This document shows, in pieces, positions 8,437 through 22,285 of a stretch of 64,000 bases of DNA (positions within the stretch are counted from its first letter, which is position 1; each line of letters opens with the position of its first letter). The notes beneath the pieces are model-generated. The model had not been told where the DNA came from, ran no database searches, and worked only from the letters and a program-made list of their open reading frames with translations. Source of the stretch: Reyranella sp. (GTDB lineage Bacteria; Pseudomonadota; Alphaproteobacteria; Reyranellales; Reyranellaceae); the NCBI RefSeq assembly GCF_017305915.1, contig NZ_JAFKJN010000007.1:62001-126000 (forward strand). The letters are read 5' to 3'. A program made the translations under genes and the position numbers.

Positions 8437-9327
8437 ATGGCCAAGCAAGTCCTCGTCGTCACCGGACCGACCGCCTCGGGCAAGTCGGCGGCAGCGCTCG
8501 CCTTGGCCGGGCGGCACGGCGGCACGGTGATCAATGCCGACGCCATGCAGACCTACGACGCCTTCCCGATCCTGACCGCGCAGCCGACGCCCGAGGAGCG
8601 CGCGCGCGTTCCGCATGCGCTTTATGGCGTGCTGCCCCTGAGCGAGACCCTGTCGGCGGCGCGCTGGCGGGATCTGGCATTAGCCGAAATTGCCGAAAGT
8701 CCGGCGCCGATCCTGTGCGGCGGTTCGGGCCTCTATCTTCGAACGCTGATCCAGGGAATTTCGGCAATTCCCGCAGTTCCGGCCGAGCTGCGCGACCAGG
8801 CGAATGCCGATTGGCAGGCGTTGGGCGCCGAAGCCTTCCGCGATCGCCTCGCCGGGCGCGATCCCGAAATCGTCAGGCGCCTCAAACCGGGCGACCGGCA
8901 GCGGCACGTGCGGGCCTGGGAGGTGGTGCAGGCGACCGGCCGGCCGCTCAGCGACTGGCAAAAGGAACAGGGCGCCCCCGCACCCTACCGGTTCAGGACG
9001 ATCCTTCTGGCCCCCGACCGCGGCTGGCTCAGGGCCCGCATCGAGACGCGGTTCGACGTCATGCTGCAGCACGGCGTGCTCGAGGAGGTGCGCGCCGTGT
9101 TCGACCGTCATCCCGATCCGAAATGGCCGGGCCTGAAAGCGCATGGCGCGCCGGAGCTCTTTCGCTTCTTCCGCGGCGAGCTTACCTTGGACAAGGCGCG
9201 GCAGATCGCGATCGACCACATCCGGCAATACGCCAAACGCCAGATGACGTGGTTTCGCCATCAGCTCACGCCAGATGTGGTAGCTAATCCTGCGTCTGAG
9301 AAATTTTTGGACAAAATAGAGACCTGA
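8437..9327 (+). CDS. miaA: tRNA dimethylallyltransferase MiaA
   Basis: This 296-aa enzyme transfers a dimethylallyl group to N6 of A37 in tRNAs that read codons starting with U. It has the P-loop GPTASGKS (residues 10-17), the DAMQTY substrate motif, GGSGLYLRTL, and a C-terminal segment that includes RQYAKRQMTWFRHQ, typical of MiaA. Its length is normal. It is divergent from serB and precedes ilvB by 125 bp. An AT-rich stretch (around 9299-9340) and a GC hairpin at 9366-9390 separate it from ilvB, so miaA is probably not in the ilv transcript. Confidence 0.95.
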   Translation: MAKQVLVVTGPTASGKSAAALALAGRHGGTVINADAMQTYDAFPILTAQPTPEERARVPHALYGVLPLSETLSAARWRDLALAEIAESPAPILCGGSGLYLRTLIQGISAIPAVPAELRDQANADWQALGAEAFRDRLAGRDPEIVRRLKPGDRQRHVRAWEVVQATGRPLSDWQKEQGAPAPYRFRTILLAPDRGWLRARIETRFDVMLQHGVLEEVRAVFDRHPDPKWPGLKAHGAPELFRFFRGELTLDKARQIAIDHIRQYAKRQMTWFRHQLTPDVVANPASEKFLDKIET

Positions 9328-9365
9328 AACTTTACTTTTAGTGCCTTGGTCCCTATGGTCCGCGC

Positions 9366-9390
9366 CGCCGCAAACCGCCCGTTTGCGGCG
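9366..9390 (+). promoter_or_regulatory. Hairpin in the ilvB leader: miaA terminator or ilv attenuator
   Basis: CGCCGCAAAC (9366-9375) and GTTTGCGGCG (9381-9390) form a perfect 10-bp stem with a 5-nt loop. The downstream tract is only CATTTGTC, so termination strength is doubtful. It sits 62 nt before the ilvB start. A 25-codon frame (9355-9432, ATG to TAG, rich in Ala and Val codons) spans it but does not precede it, unlike a classical attenuator peptide. I infer either a weak miaA terminator or regulatory leader structure for the ilv genes. Confidence 0.4.
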
Positions 9391-9452
9391 CATTTGTCTA
9401 GCGACGTCTGTGTCAGCCCGACCGGACGGTAGTCAGAAGGAGTGTCGTCGTC

Positions 9453-13397
<3,945 letters not shown>

Positions 13398-13412
13398 GCC
13401 AGACAGAAGAAC

Positions 13413-13445
13413 GGAGGCGCCGCGATCCGGCGCCTCCTTTCTTTT
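13413..13445 (+). terminator. Rho-independent terminator of the ilv operon
   Basis: GGAGGCGCCG (13413-13422) pairs with CGGCGCCTCC (13428-13437) around a 5-nt loop, followed directly by TTTCTTTT. It starts 16 nt after the ilvC stop. This is a textbook intrinsic terminator. Confidence 0.9.
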
Positions 13446-13460
13446 GGTCACACGGATGCC

Positions 13461-14324
13461 TTGCCCGTCACCCTGCGGGGCGCCAATACTCGACGAAAAG
13501 CTGACAGGAGGCTGTTTCTGCACAGACCTTCCCCGCTTCTTCTCGTCGGTGTGCTGCTCGCCATCCCTGCAGCAGCGCAAGAGCAAGGCTCCGTGTCGGT
13601 CGCGATTAACGGCACGGCCGTCAAACTCAGCACCGTCACCTACAAGCCTGTGGGCGACGGACCGTTCCCAACCCTGATCTTTCATCATGGTTCAGGCGGC
13701 TTCGCGCACTCCTATGATCCCAGAGCCATCGCGCAATGGTTCGTCGAGCGGGGATGGGTGGTGATCGCGCCGTCCCGCCGTGGCCGCGGCGGCTCGGAGG
13801 GCGCGGACGAGGAAGGCGACGCCTGCTCCGTCGCGAACGCTGTCGAAGGTGCCGATCGGGCACTGGGCGAGATCGACGCCGTGACATCGGCGCTGATTTC
13901 CCAGCCGTTCGTCGATCGCAGCCGCATCGCTGTCGGCGGTCAGTCGCGCGGAGGCGTCCTGAGTGTCGCCTGGAGCGGAAAGCATCCCGAGGTGCGCGCC
14001 GTCGTCAATTTCGTCGGTGGCTGGAAGGGCTCCAGGACTTGCCTGCAAGCCGCCGCGATCAACCGGACCCTCCTGAATCGCGGCGTCACCTGGAGACAGC
14101 CGTCACTTTGGCTCTACGGTGATGGGGATGTCTTCTATCCGTTGGAGGATACGAAGGCCAATTTCGACGCTTTTCTGGCGGCGGGTGGCAAGGGCGTGTG
14201 GCACGACTACAAGCCGCCGCAAATGCTGAATGGCCATCAGATCGCCTTGGCGCCGCAATTGTGGAGCGCTGACATGGACGCCTACCTCGCGGACCGCGGC
14301 CTGCCATCCAAGCGCCGCGACTAA
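13461..14324 (+). CDS. Secreted alpha/beta hydrolase (dienelactone hydrolase-like)
   Basis: The protein is up to 287 aa from a TTG at 13461. The real start is uncertain, because AGGAGG at 13504-13511 suggests a later non-ATG start just before the hydrophobic signal segment PSPLLLVGVLLAIPAAAQ. The mature part has the alpha/beta hydrolase features: oxyanion region FHHGSGG, nucleophile elbow GGQSRGG, acid region LYGDGDVFYPLED and a late histidine NGHQIAL. It should be a periplasmic esterase or peptidase-like hydrolase. The substrate is unknown. It follows the ilv terminator, so it has its own transcript. Its stop overlaps the convergent SDR stop by 4 nt (14321-14324). Confidence 0.8.
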   Translation: MPVTLRGANTRRKADRRLFLHRPSPLLLVGVLLAIPAAAQEQGSVSVAINGTAVKLSTVTYKPVGDGPFPTLIFHHGSGGFAHSYDPRAIAQWFVERGWVVIAPSRRGRGGSEGADEEGDACSVANAVEGADRALGEIDAVTSALISQPFVDRSRIAVGGQSRGGVLSVAWSGKHPEVRAVVNFVGGWKGSRTCLQAAAINRTLLNRGVTWRQPSLWLYGDGDVFYPLEDTKANFDAFLAAGGKGVWHDYKPPQMLNGHQIALAPQLWSADMDAYLADRGLPSKRRD

Positions 14325-15076
14325 ATTATGTAGCCCCCACCGGCCGCATCGAGCATCGCGCCGGTGATGAACGACGCCTCGTCCGACAGCAGCCACAGGA
14401 TCGCATCGGCGATCTCCGGCGGCTGGCCGACCCGGTGCATCGGGATCGAGGCCTCGATGCGGCTCCTGAAGGCCTCGTCCTTGAGCCGGTTCTCGGTCAT
14501 CTCGCTCAGCACCATGCCGGGCCGGATCGAGTTCACCCGGATGCCCTCGGCCGCGACCTCGCGGGCGAAGCCCTTGGTGAAGGCGTCGACCGCACCCTTG
14601 GTGCCGGCATAGGCCGACGCGCCGAGCCGTCCGCCAATGGTCGCTGCCATCGACGAGACGTTGACGATCGCGCCGCCCTTGCCGCCGTGCCGGGTCGACA
14701 TGCGCTTGGCCGCCTCGCGGCAGCACACCATCAGCCCGATCACATTGACGGCGAATAGCCGGGTCAACCTTGCCGCGTCGTACTCGTCGACCCGCATGCC
14801 GGCGCCGATGCCGGCGCTGTTGACCAGATGCGTGATCGGCCCGAACGCGCGCTCGGTCTCGGCGAACAGGCGCACGATGTCGGCCTCGTTGCCCATGTCG
14901 CCGGGGAGCGCGATCGCCTCGCCGTCCTGGGCGGCGATGTCGGCCGCCACGCCCATCGCCTGGGCGCCGCGGCTGCGGTAGTTGATCGCCACCTTGTAGC
15001 CCCGCTTGGCGGCACGCCGCGCCGTCTCGGCGCCGATGCCGCTGGCGCCGCCGGTGATCAGTAATACGCCGGTCAT
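14321..15076 (-). CDS. Short-chain dehydrogenase/reductase (SDR)
   Basis: This 251-aa classical SDR has the cofactor motif TGGASGIGAET (residues 8-18), the NSAG motif, the catalytic Ser in VNVSSMAATIGG, and YAGTK (the Y-x-x-x-K pair). The closing part IRPGMVLSEMTE is also typical. Such enzymes oxidise or reduce alcohols and ketones with NAD(P)H in the cytoplasm; the substrate is not evident. The ATG at 15076 has a purine-rich GGGAAGG upstream. It is divergent from the zinc alcohol dehydrogenase gene (72 bp), which could share a promoter region with it. Confidence 0.9.
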   Translation of the reverse strand: MTGVLLITGGASGIGAETARRAAKRGYKVAINYRSRGAQAMGVAADIAAQDGEAIALPGDMGNEADIVRLFAETERAFGPITHLVNSAGIGAGMRVDEYDAARLTRLFAVNVIGLMVCCREAAKRMSTRHGGKGGAIVNVSSMAATIGGRLGASAYAGTKGAVDAFTKGFAREVAAEGIRVNSIRPGMVLSEMTENRLKDEAFRSRIEASIPMHRVGQPPEIADAILWLLSDEASFITGAMLDAAGGGYII

Positions 15077-15148
15077 CCTTCCCGTGCCCCCTTGGCGGCT
15101 GGTCCCCGAAGTGTGCCAGAATTGCCGCCTCAAGCGGGAGGAAACGCC

Positions 15149-16249
15149 ATGAAGGCCGCCGTGCTGTTCAAGCCCAACGAGCCCTTGCAGGTGCTGGAGT
15201 GCGAGCTCGACCCGCCCAAGGCGGGCGAGGTGCGGGTCAAGATGAAGGCCTCGGGCGTCTGCCAGAGCGACTGGCACGTCATGAACGGCGACTGGCCCTC
15301 GCCGATGCCGATCGTGCCGGGCCACGAGGCGGCAGGCGAGATCGCCGAGGTCGGGCCGGGCGTCACCACGGTGAAGCCGGGCGACCACGTGATCTTCTCC
15401 TTCCGCCCGCATTGCGGCCGCTGCCGCTACTGCACCACCGGCCGCACCGTTCTGTGCATCGGCCGCGCCACGGTGCCGCCGGGCACGCTCTATGACGGCA
15501 CGCTGCGGCTGAAGCACAAGGGGCAGGGCATCAACCAGATGGCGCGCATCGGCACCTTCGCCGAGGAGGTCGTGGTGCCGGAGGAGATGGTGGTGCCGAT
15601 CCGCAAGGACATGCCGTGGCCGCAGGCGGCGCTGGTCGGCTGCTGCGTCGCGACCGGTGTCGGCGCGGTGACGCGCCACGCCAAGATCGAGGCCGGCTCG
15701 ACGGTGCTGGTGATCGGCTGCGGCGGCGTCGGGCTGAACGCTGTCCAGGGCGCGATGCTGTCGGGCGCGCGCACGATCATCGCCGCCGACATCCGCGACA
15801 ACAAGCTCGAGATGGCGAAGACCTTCGGCGCCACGCACACCATCAACACCGCGACCGACAACGATCCGGCCAAGAAGGTGAAGGAGCTGACCAGCGGGCT
15901 GGGCGTCGACTACTCCTTCGACGCGGTCTCGGTCGAGAGCACGCAGGCCCTGGCTTTCGACGCCCTGGCGCCGGGCGGCCACGCCGTCGCGGTCGGCATC
16001 TCGGCCGCGAAGATCAAGGCGCAGTACTCGCCGTTCATGATGGTGTTCACCGAGAAGACGGTGAGCGGCACCTTCTACGGCTCGGTGCGGCCCAACGTGG
16101 ATTTTCCCGTGCTGGTCGACCACTACATGAACCGCAGGCTCAACATTGACGGCCTGATCAGCCGCACCTACAAGCTTGAGGACATCAACGAGGGCTTCGA
16201 GCGCATGATGGCCGGCGAGGTCGCACGCGGGGTCGTCGTCTTCGACTAA
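15149..16249 (+). CDS. Zinc-dependent alcohol dehydrogenase (class III-like MDR)
   Basis: This 366-aa protein starts at the ATG at 15149 (GGGAGG is 7 nt upstream), giving the family start MKAAVLFKPNEPLQVLE. Catalytic zinc ligands are present as CQSDWH and GHEAAGE. The structural zinc loop is CGRCRYCTTGRTVLC. The Rossmann motif is VIGCGGVGLNAVQG. It should oxidise a primary alcohol, or a hydroxymethyl adduct, with NAD+. A short hairpin at 16294-16315 follows it. Confidence 0.92.
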   Translation: MKAAVLFKPNEPLQVLECELDPPKAGEVRVKMKASGVCQSDWHVMNGDWPSPMPIVPGHEAAGEIAEVGPGVTTVKPGDHVIFSFRPHCGRCRYCTTGRTVLCIGRATVPPGTLYDGTLRLKHKGQGINQMARIGTFAEEVVVPEEMVVPIRKDMPWPQAALVGCCVATGVGAVTRHAKIEAGSTVLVIGCGGVGLNAVQGAMLSGARTIIAADIRDNKLEMAKTFGATHTINTATDNDPAKKVKELTSGLGVDYSFDAVSVESTQALAFDALAPGGHAVAVGISAAKIKAQYSPFMMVFTEKTVSGTFYGSVRPNVDFPVLVDHYMNRRLNIDGLISRTYKLEDINEGFERMMAGEVARGVVVFD

Positions 16250-16293
16250 GGGACGTTTGCCGCGATGAGCCAGCGATAACCACCATCAACGTG

Positions 16294-16315
16294 CCTTCCG
16301 TCATGCGACGGAAGG
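16294..16315 (+). terminator. Short hairpin after the alcohol dehydrogenase gene
   Basis: CCTTCCGTC (16294-16302), loop ATGC, GACGGAAGG (16307-16315), followed by TTGTGTG. This gives nine perfect pairs with a tetraloop but a poor T-run. It is probably a weak terminator, and it argues against placing the MATE start at the TTG (16316) that immediately follows the stem. Confidence 0.5.
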
Positions 16316-16345
16316 TTGTGTGCGTTCTCGCTGCCGGAGCTCGTC

Positions 16346-17689
16346 TTGTCCCATCCTCTTCTGATCGCGCCCATCGGGCGGAGCCTGTTCCGGCTCGCCG
16401 GCCCCACGACCGCGGTCATGGTCGTCGCGATCTTCGTCGCCATTTCCGAGGCCTGGTTCGTGGCACAGGTCGGCATCGATGCGCTGGCCGGCATCGCGCT
16501 GGTGATCCCGTTCATCACCCTGATGATGAACATGGCGAACGGCGGCATGGGCGGCGGCGTCGCCTCGGCGCTCGCCCGCGCGCTGGGTGCCGGCCGCCAC
16601 GAGGATGCGCGGGCGCTGGTGCTACACGCGCTGCTGCTGGGCGCGGGCTGCGCGCTGGTCTTCACCGTCTTCGCCTGGACCGCGCTGCCGACGGTGCTGC
16701 GCTGGCTGGGCGGCACGGGCGAGGCGCTGCATCAGGCGCTGCTGTTCTCCTATGTCTGGTTCAGCGGCGCGATCCTGCAATGGATCGTCGCCTTCCTGTC
16801 GGCGTTGCTGCGCGGCGGCGGCAACGCGGCCACGCCCGGCCGCATCGGCGTCGCCCTGTCGCTGGCCTACATCCCGCTGCTCGGCGTGCTGACGCTCGGC
16901 ATCGGCGGCTGGCCGGGCCTCGGCCTGTTGGGCGGCGCGATCGCGCCGATGATCACCAGCGTCGTGGGCGTCGTGCTGTACGCGCGGGCGATCGCGCGCG
17001 GCCGCCTGGGCTTCGTGCCGACCTTCAAGGGCGTGCGGCTGCAGCCGCGGCTGTTCGTCGAGATCCTGCGGGTCGGCGCCATGGGCTCGGTGACGACGAT
17101 CGCCGCGACGCTGACCGCGATGCTGGTCACTGGCCTGGTCGCGCGCTACGGCACGGCGGCGCTGGCCGGCTACTCGATCGGCATGCGGCTGGAATTCATG
17201 ATGGCGCCGCTCGCCTTCGGCGTCGGCACCGGCGCCACCACCCTGGTCGGCATCGCCGCCGGCGCCGGCGACTGGCCGCGCGCGGTGCGGGTGGCCTGGA
17301 CGGGCGGGCTGGTCGCCGCGGCGGCCATGGGCTTGATCGGCGGGACCATCGCGCTGATGCCCGAGACCTGGTCACGGCTGTTCGCGTCGGACCCCGATGT
17401 CATCGCCGCGAGCGTTTCTTGTATCGTTCATGTCGCGCCGTTCTATTGCCTGTTCGGCCTGGGCCTGACCTTGAACTTCGCGAGCCAGGGCGCCGGCCGC
17501 ATGATCGTGCCGGTGGCGGCGAGCTTTGCCCGGCTGGCAGTCGCGGCGGGCGGTGGCTGGTTTGCGGCCGAGAAACTGGGGCTCGGCCTCGGCGGCGTGT
17601 TCGTCGCGATCGCCGTCAGCCTGGTGGTTTATGGCGGCCTGATCGCCGGCACGCTGCTCGTCGCGCCGTGGCGCGCCCGGTCACGTTAA
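16346..17689 (+). CDS. MATE family efflux transporter
   Basis: This polytopic protein of about 447 aa has around twelve hydrophobic segments in two similar halves, as in MATE antiporters, which export cationic drugs and metabolites using H+ or Na+. Features are LAGPTTAVMVV near the start, GGGVASALARALGAGR in the first half and GVGTGATTLVGIAAGAGD in the second. I chose the TTG at 16346, with GGAG about 8 nt upstream and a start MSHPLLIAPIG. An in-frame TTG at 16316 is possible but abuts a hairpin. The substrate is unknown. Confidence 0.85.
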   Translation: MSHPLLIAPIGRSLFRLAGPTTAVMVVAIFVAISEAWFVAQVGIDALAGIALVIPFITLMMNMANGGMGGGVASALARALGAGRHEDARALVLHALLLGAGCALVFTVFAWTALPTVLRWLGGTGEALHQALLFSYVWFSGAILQWIVAFLSALLRGGGNAATPGRIGVALSLAYIPLLGVLTLGIGGWPGLGLLGGAIAPMITSVVGVVLYARAIARGRLGFVPTFKGVRLQPRLFVEILRVGAMGSVTTIAATLTAMLVTGLVARYGTAALAGYSIGMRLEFMMAPLAFGVGTGATTLVGIAAGAGDWPRAVRVAWTGGLVAAAAMGLIGGTIALMPETWSRLFASDPDVIAASVSCIVHVAPFYCLFGLGLTLNFASQGAGRMIVPVAASFARLAVAAGGGWFAAEKLGLGLGGVFVAIAVSLVVYGGLIAGTLLVAPWRARSR

Positions 17690-17690
17690 T

Positions 17691-17748
17691 TGCCCTGTCT
17701 ATGCGCCTGAATCGCCTTGCGACACAGGGCATGCCGGTCTAAACCGGC
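17691..17748 (+). other. Two small inverted repeats upstream of mreB
   Basis: In the 133-bp gap before mreB, TGCCCTGT (17691-17698) is complementary to ACAGGGCA (17724-17731), and GCCGGT (17733-17738) with ACCGGC (17743-17748) makes a 6-bp hairpin with a CTAA loop. The gap must hold the end of the MATE transcript and the promoter of the mre operon. I see no clear -35/-10 pair, and the ribosome site before mreB is weak. Confidence 0.35.
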
Positions 17749-17807
17749 CGCACTTCCTCCTTGGCACCCGGGCAGGGCGTGCGGCCGGCAAATTCCTCAC
17801 ATAATAA

Positions 17808-18863
<1,056 letters not shown>

Positions 18864-18906
18864 TCCCCGCTTTCCGCTGCCCGCTTTGGGCTAGAATGGG
18901 CCGGAT

Positions 18907-19794
18907 ATGGCGATCCGGGACGATTTCGAGGTGGTTGCCGGCCAGGTCCGTCTGGCCCTGCAGCGATTCGCCCTGACGATCCTGGTGCTCCTCGCTTTCG
19001 CCGCCATGCTGATCGGCAAGGCCGACACGGTGCTGGTCGAGAATGCCCGCGTGCTGGCGCTCGATCTCGCGAGCCCTGCGCTCGAGGCTATCGCGCGTCC
19101 CGTATCGGTCGCCAACCGCACCATCGCCGACCTCAAGGAATTCGCCACGCTGCGCGAGGAGAATGCGCGCCTGCGCGAGGAGAATGCGCGGCTGCTGGCG
19201 TGGCAGACCGCAGCGCGCCGGCTCGAGAACGAGAACACGCGGCTGCGCGAGCTGGCGCAGTTCCGCGAAGGGCCCGAGGCGTCGTTCATCACCGCGCGCA
19301 TCGTCGGCGACAGCGTCAGCGCCTATGTGCGCGGCGCGCTGATCAATGTCGGCCGGCAAGCCGGCGTCACGCCGGGCCAGGCGGTGGTGACCGGCGAGGG
19401 CCTGGCCGGCCGCATCGCCGAGGTCGGCGACCACAGCGCGCGCGTGCTGTTCGTCACCGACGTCAACTCGCGCCTGCCGGTCCAGGTCGAGCGCACGCGC
19501 GAGCGCGCCATCCTCGCCGGCGACAACTCGCAACTGATGCGGCTCACGCTGGCGCAGACGCTGCAGGGCGTGCAGCGCGGCGACCGCATCGTCACCTCGG
19601 GCCATGGCGGCAGCTTCCCGGTCGGCATTCCGGTCGGCGAGGTGGTGCAGACCGAAAGCGGCAGCGTGAAGGTGCGGCCGTTCGCCGATTTCTCGCGGCT
19701 CGAGTTCGTGCGCGTCGTCGATTACGGCGTCACCGGCCTGGTCGGCGGCGGCACGCCTGCCGCGACATCCGGCGCCACTCCGAAGGGCCGCTGA
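18907..19794 (+). CDS. mreC: Rod shape-determining protein MreC
   Basis: This 295-aa protein has one membrane segment (about residues 20-37, FALTILVLLAFAAMLIG), a coiled coil with repeats of LREENARL (about 81-110), and a periplasmic beta domain with GQAVVTGEGLAGRI and VGIPVGEVV. MreC bridges MreB in the cytoplasm to PBP2 and RodA in the periplasm. The gene lies 43 bp after mreB and 1 bp before mreD. Confidence 0.95.
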   Translation: MAIRDDFEVVAGQVRLALQRFALTILVLLAFAAMLIGKADTVLVENARVLALDLASPALEAIARPVSVANRTIADLKEFATLREENARLREENARLLAWQTAARRLENENTRLRELAQFREGPEASFITARIVGDSVSAYVRGALINVGRQAGVTPGQAVVTGEGLAGRIAEVGDHSARVLFVTDVNSRLPVQVERTRERAILAGDNSQLMRLTLAQTLQGVQRGDRIVTSGHGGSFPVGIPVGEVVQTESGSVKVRPFADFSRLEFVRVVDYGVTGLVGGGTPAATSGATPKGR

Positions 19795-19795
19795 C

Positions 19796-20368
19796 ATGCG
19801 CGCCGACGGTGTCCTCGGCACGCTCGACCGCTGGGGCCGGCTGATGGTGCCGGGCACCGTGCTGCTGTTCTTCGTGCTGCTGACCTTTGCGCCGTTGCGC
19901 GTGCCCTACATCGCCGACGTGCTGCCGCTGTTGCCGGCGCTGGCGGTGTTCCAGTTCAGCCTGGCGACGCCCGAGCGCCTGCCGGGGCCGTTGCTGCTGG
20001 CGATGGGCGTGCTGCTCGACCTGCTGCTCGGCGGGCCGGGTGCGCCGGTCGGGGTGAGCGCGCTGGGCTTCGTGTTGATCCGCGCCGCCGTCGTCTCCAA
20101 CCGGCGCTATCTCGTCGGCGTGCCGTTCCTGTTCCAGTGGATGGGCTTCTGCCTGCTGATCCTGGGCTACGTGTTCCTGGTGTGGATCTTCACCGCGATC
20201 TGGACCTGGACCGACCTCGACGTCACGCCGGCCTTTGCGCAGTACATCGTGGTGATCGTCGCCTATCCGCTGATCGGGCCGTTGCTGGCGCGGGTGCGGC
20301 CGCGCGATCCGCTGAACGTTCCCGAGGCCTCGCGCGGCACGGCGACGCCCGGCGAGACCACGTCATGA
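19796..20368 (+). CDS. mreD: Rod shape-determining membrane protein MreD
   Basis: This 190-aa hydrophobic protein has about five or six membrane segments and the MreD region LPGPLLLAMGVLLDLLLGGP. It is the poorly conserved inner-membrane partner of MreC. Identification rests on topology plus its fixed place between mreC and mrdA. The stop overlaps the mrdA start (ATGATG/TGA at 20365-20368). Confidence 0.92.
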   Translation: MRADGVLGTLDRWGRLMVPGTVLLFFVLLTFAPLRVPYIADVLPLLPALAVFQFSLATPERLPGPLLLAMGVLLDLLLGGPGAPVGVSALGFVLIRAAVVSNRRYLVGVPFLFQWMGFCLLILGYVFLVWIFTAIWTWTDLDVTPAFAQYIVVIVAYPLIGPLLARVRPRDPLNVPEASRGTATPGETTS

Positions 20369-22275
20369 TGCGCTACCGCAAGGGCGACAACGAGCGCTCG
20401 AGCCTGTTCACGCGCCGCGCCCTGCTGCTGGGCGGCGCCCAGGTGGCGCTGATGTCGGCGCTGGTCGGCCGGCTCTACCAGCTGCAGGTGCTGGAGACCC
20501 AGCGCTTCGCCACGCTGGCCGAGGAGAACCGCGTCAATCTCCGCCTGCTGCCGCCGCCGCGCGGCCTGATCTTCGACCGCATCGGCCAGCCGCTGGCGGT
20601 CAACCGCAACAACTTCCGCGCCGTCGCCACGTCCGACCGCGGCCGCGGCGCGGAGCTGCTGCTCGACCGGCTCGACCAGATCCTGAACCTGGGCGAGGCC
20701 GAGAAGCAGCGCCTGCTGCGCGAGCTGCGCCGCAGCCGCAACGCCCAGCCGGTGGTGGTGCGCGAGAATCTCGGCTGGGAGGAGGTGGCGCGGCTGGAGT
20801 TCAACGCGCCCGACCTGCCCGGCATGTTCATCGATCTCGGCCAGACCCGCGACTATCCGGAGGGCCAGCTGATGAGTCACATCATCGGCTATACCGGCCG
20901 CGTCTCCGACGAGGACCTCAACGGCCGCGACGATCCGCTGTTGTCGCTGCCGACCATGCGCTTCGGCAAGAAGGGCATGGAGCGCGCGCTCGAGGACGAC
21001 CTGCGCGGCCGCGCCGGCGCGGTCCAGGTCGAGGTCAATGCGGTGGGCCGCGTGGTCCGCGAGCTCGATCGCAACGAAGGCCAGGCCGGCGACAATGCGC
21101 TGCTGACCATCGACCTCGAGCTGCAGCGCTTCGCCGCCGATCGGCTGGCCGAGCACCAGTCGGGCTCGGTGGTGGTGATGGACGTGGTCACCGGCGACGT
21201 CATCGTCATGATGTCGACGCCGGGCTTCGATCCCAACATGTTCGCCCGCGGCATCACCCAGGGCGAATGGCGCGATCTGCTGGAGGCGCCTGAACGGCCG
21301 CTCCACAACAAGTCGATCGCCGGCGTCTATCCGCCGGGCTCGACCTACAAGATGGTGACGGCGCTGGCGGCGCTGGAATCCAAGGCGATCGAGCCGTGGA
21401 CCGTGCTGCCGTGCCCCGGCTTCCTGATGCTGGGCGACATCAAGTTCCACTGCTGGCTCGCCGGCGGCCATGGCGGCCTGAACGTGCAGGGCGCCATCTC
21501 GAACTCGTGCGACTGCTTCTTCTACGAGGCGGCGCGCCGCGCGGGCGTCGACAAGATCGCCGAGACCGCCGCCAAGCTGGGATTCGGCCATTCGAGCGAG
21601 CTCGGCCTGCCGGGCGAATCCGGCGGCAACCTGCCGACCCGCGGCTGGAAGCAGGAGAAGTACAACATCCCCTGGCAGCAGGGCGACACCTTCAACCTCG
21701 GCATCGGCCAGGGCTACATGACGGCGACGCCGCTGCAGCTCGCCATCATGACGTCCCGCATCGCCAACGGCGGCTATGCGGTGCAGCCCAACCTGCTGCT
21801 CGCCAAGGCGGCGCCGCGCGATGAGCTGTCGCCGCCGCCGACCCGCGAGACGCCGGCCGCGCCGTCGCTGCGCTTCAGCCCGCAGTTCATCAACCTGGTG
21901 CGCCAGGGCATGAACGACGTGGTCAATGCCGGCGGCACCGCCGCCCAGCTCCGGATCGACGCCCACGGCAAGCTGGTCGAGCCGCAGTACCGCTTCGCCG
22001 GCAAGACCGGCACCGCCCAGGTCAAGCGCATCACCGAGCGCGAGCGCGCGATGGGCATCACCCAGGCCTCGCTGCCCTGGCATCTGCGCCATCACGCGCT
22101 GTTCGTCTGCTTCGGGCCGGTCGACACTCCGCGCTATGCCTGCGCGGTGATCGTCGAGCACGGCCAGGCGGGCGGCGCCACCGCCGGCCCGATCGGGCGC
22201 GACATGCTGCTCGAGACGATGAAGCGCGACCCGTCGCGCCACACCGACCGCTTCAAGAAGATGGCGTCGCTATGA
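20365..22275 (+). CDS. mrdA: Penicillin-binding protein 2 (elongasome transpeptidase)
   Basis: This 636-aa class B PBP has an N-terminal membrane anchor (about residues 18-38), a dimerisation/pedestal domain, and a transpeptidase domain with STYK (326-329, acylated serine), SCD (381-383, the SxN-type motif) and KTGT (547-550). It cross-links peptidoglycan during cell elongation and is a beta-lactam target. I chose the ATG at 20365, which overlaps the mreD stop; the frame extends upstream only inside mreD. RodA, its glycosyltransferase partner, follows 10 bp later. Confidence 0.97.
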   Translation: MMRYRKGDNERSSLFTRRALLLGGAQVALMSALVGRLYQLQVLETQRFATLAEENRVNLRLLPPPRGLIFDRIGQPLAVNRNNFRAVATSDRGRGAELLLDRLDQILNLGEAEKQRLLRELRRSRNAQPVVVRENLGWEEVARLEFNAPDLPGMFIDLGQTRDYPEGQLMSHIIGYTGRVSDEDLNGRDDPLLSLPTMRFGKKGMERALEDDLRGRAGAVQVEVNAVGRVVRELDRNEGQAGDNALLTIDLELQRFAADRLAEHQSGSVVVMDVVTGDVIVMMSTPGFDPNMFARGITQGEWRDLLEAPERPLHNKSIAGVYPPGSTYKMVTALAALESKAIEPWTVLPCPGFLMLGDIKFHCWLAGGHGGLNVQGAISNSCDCFFYEAARRAGVDKIAETAAKLGFGHSSELGLPGESGGNLPTRGWKQEKYNIPWQQGDTFNLGIGQGYMTATPLQLAIMTSRIANGGYAVQPNLLLAKAAPRDELSPPPTRETPAAPSLRFSPQFINLVRQGMNDVVNAGGTAAQLRIDAHGKLVEPQYRFAGKTGTAQVKRITERERAMGITQASLPWHLRHHALFVCFGPVDTPRYACAVIVEHGQAGGATAGPIGRDMLLETMKRDPSRHTDRFKKMASL

Positions 22276-22285
22276 GCCCCCGGTC

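Noticed and set aside
9355..9432. ilv leader peptide as a firm gene
   Set aside because: The 25-codon frame overlaps the hairpin instead of preceding it and has no clear ribosome site. It is kept only as a regulatory possibility.
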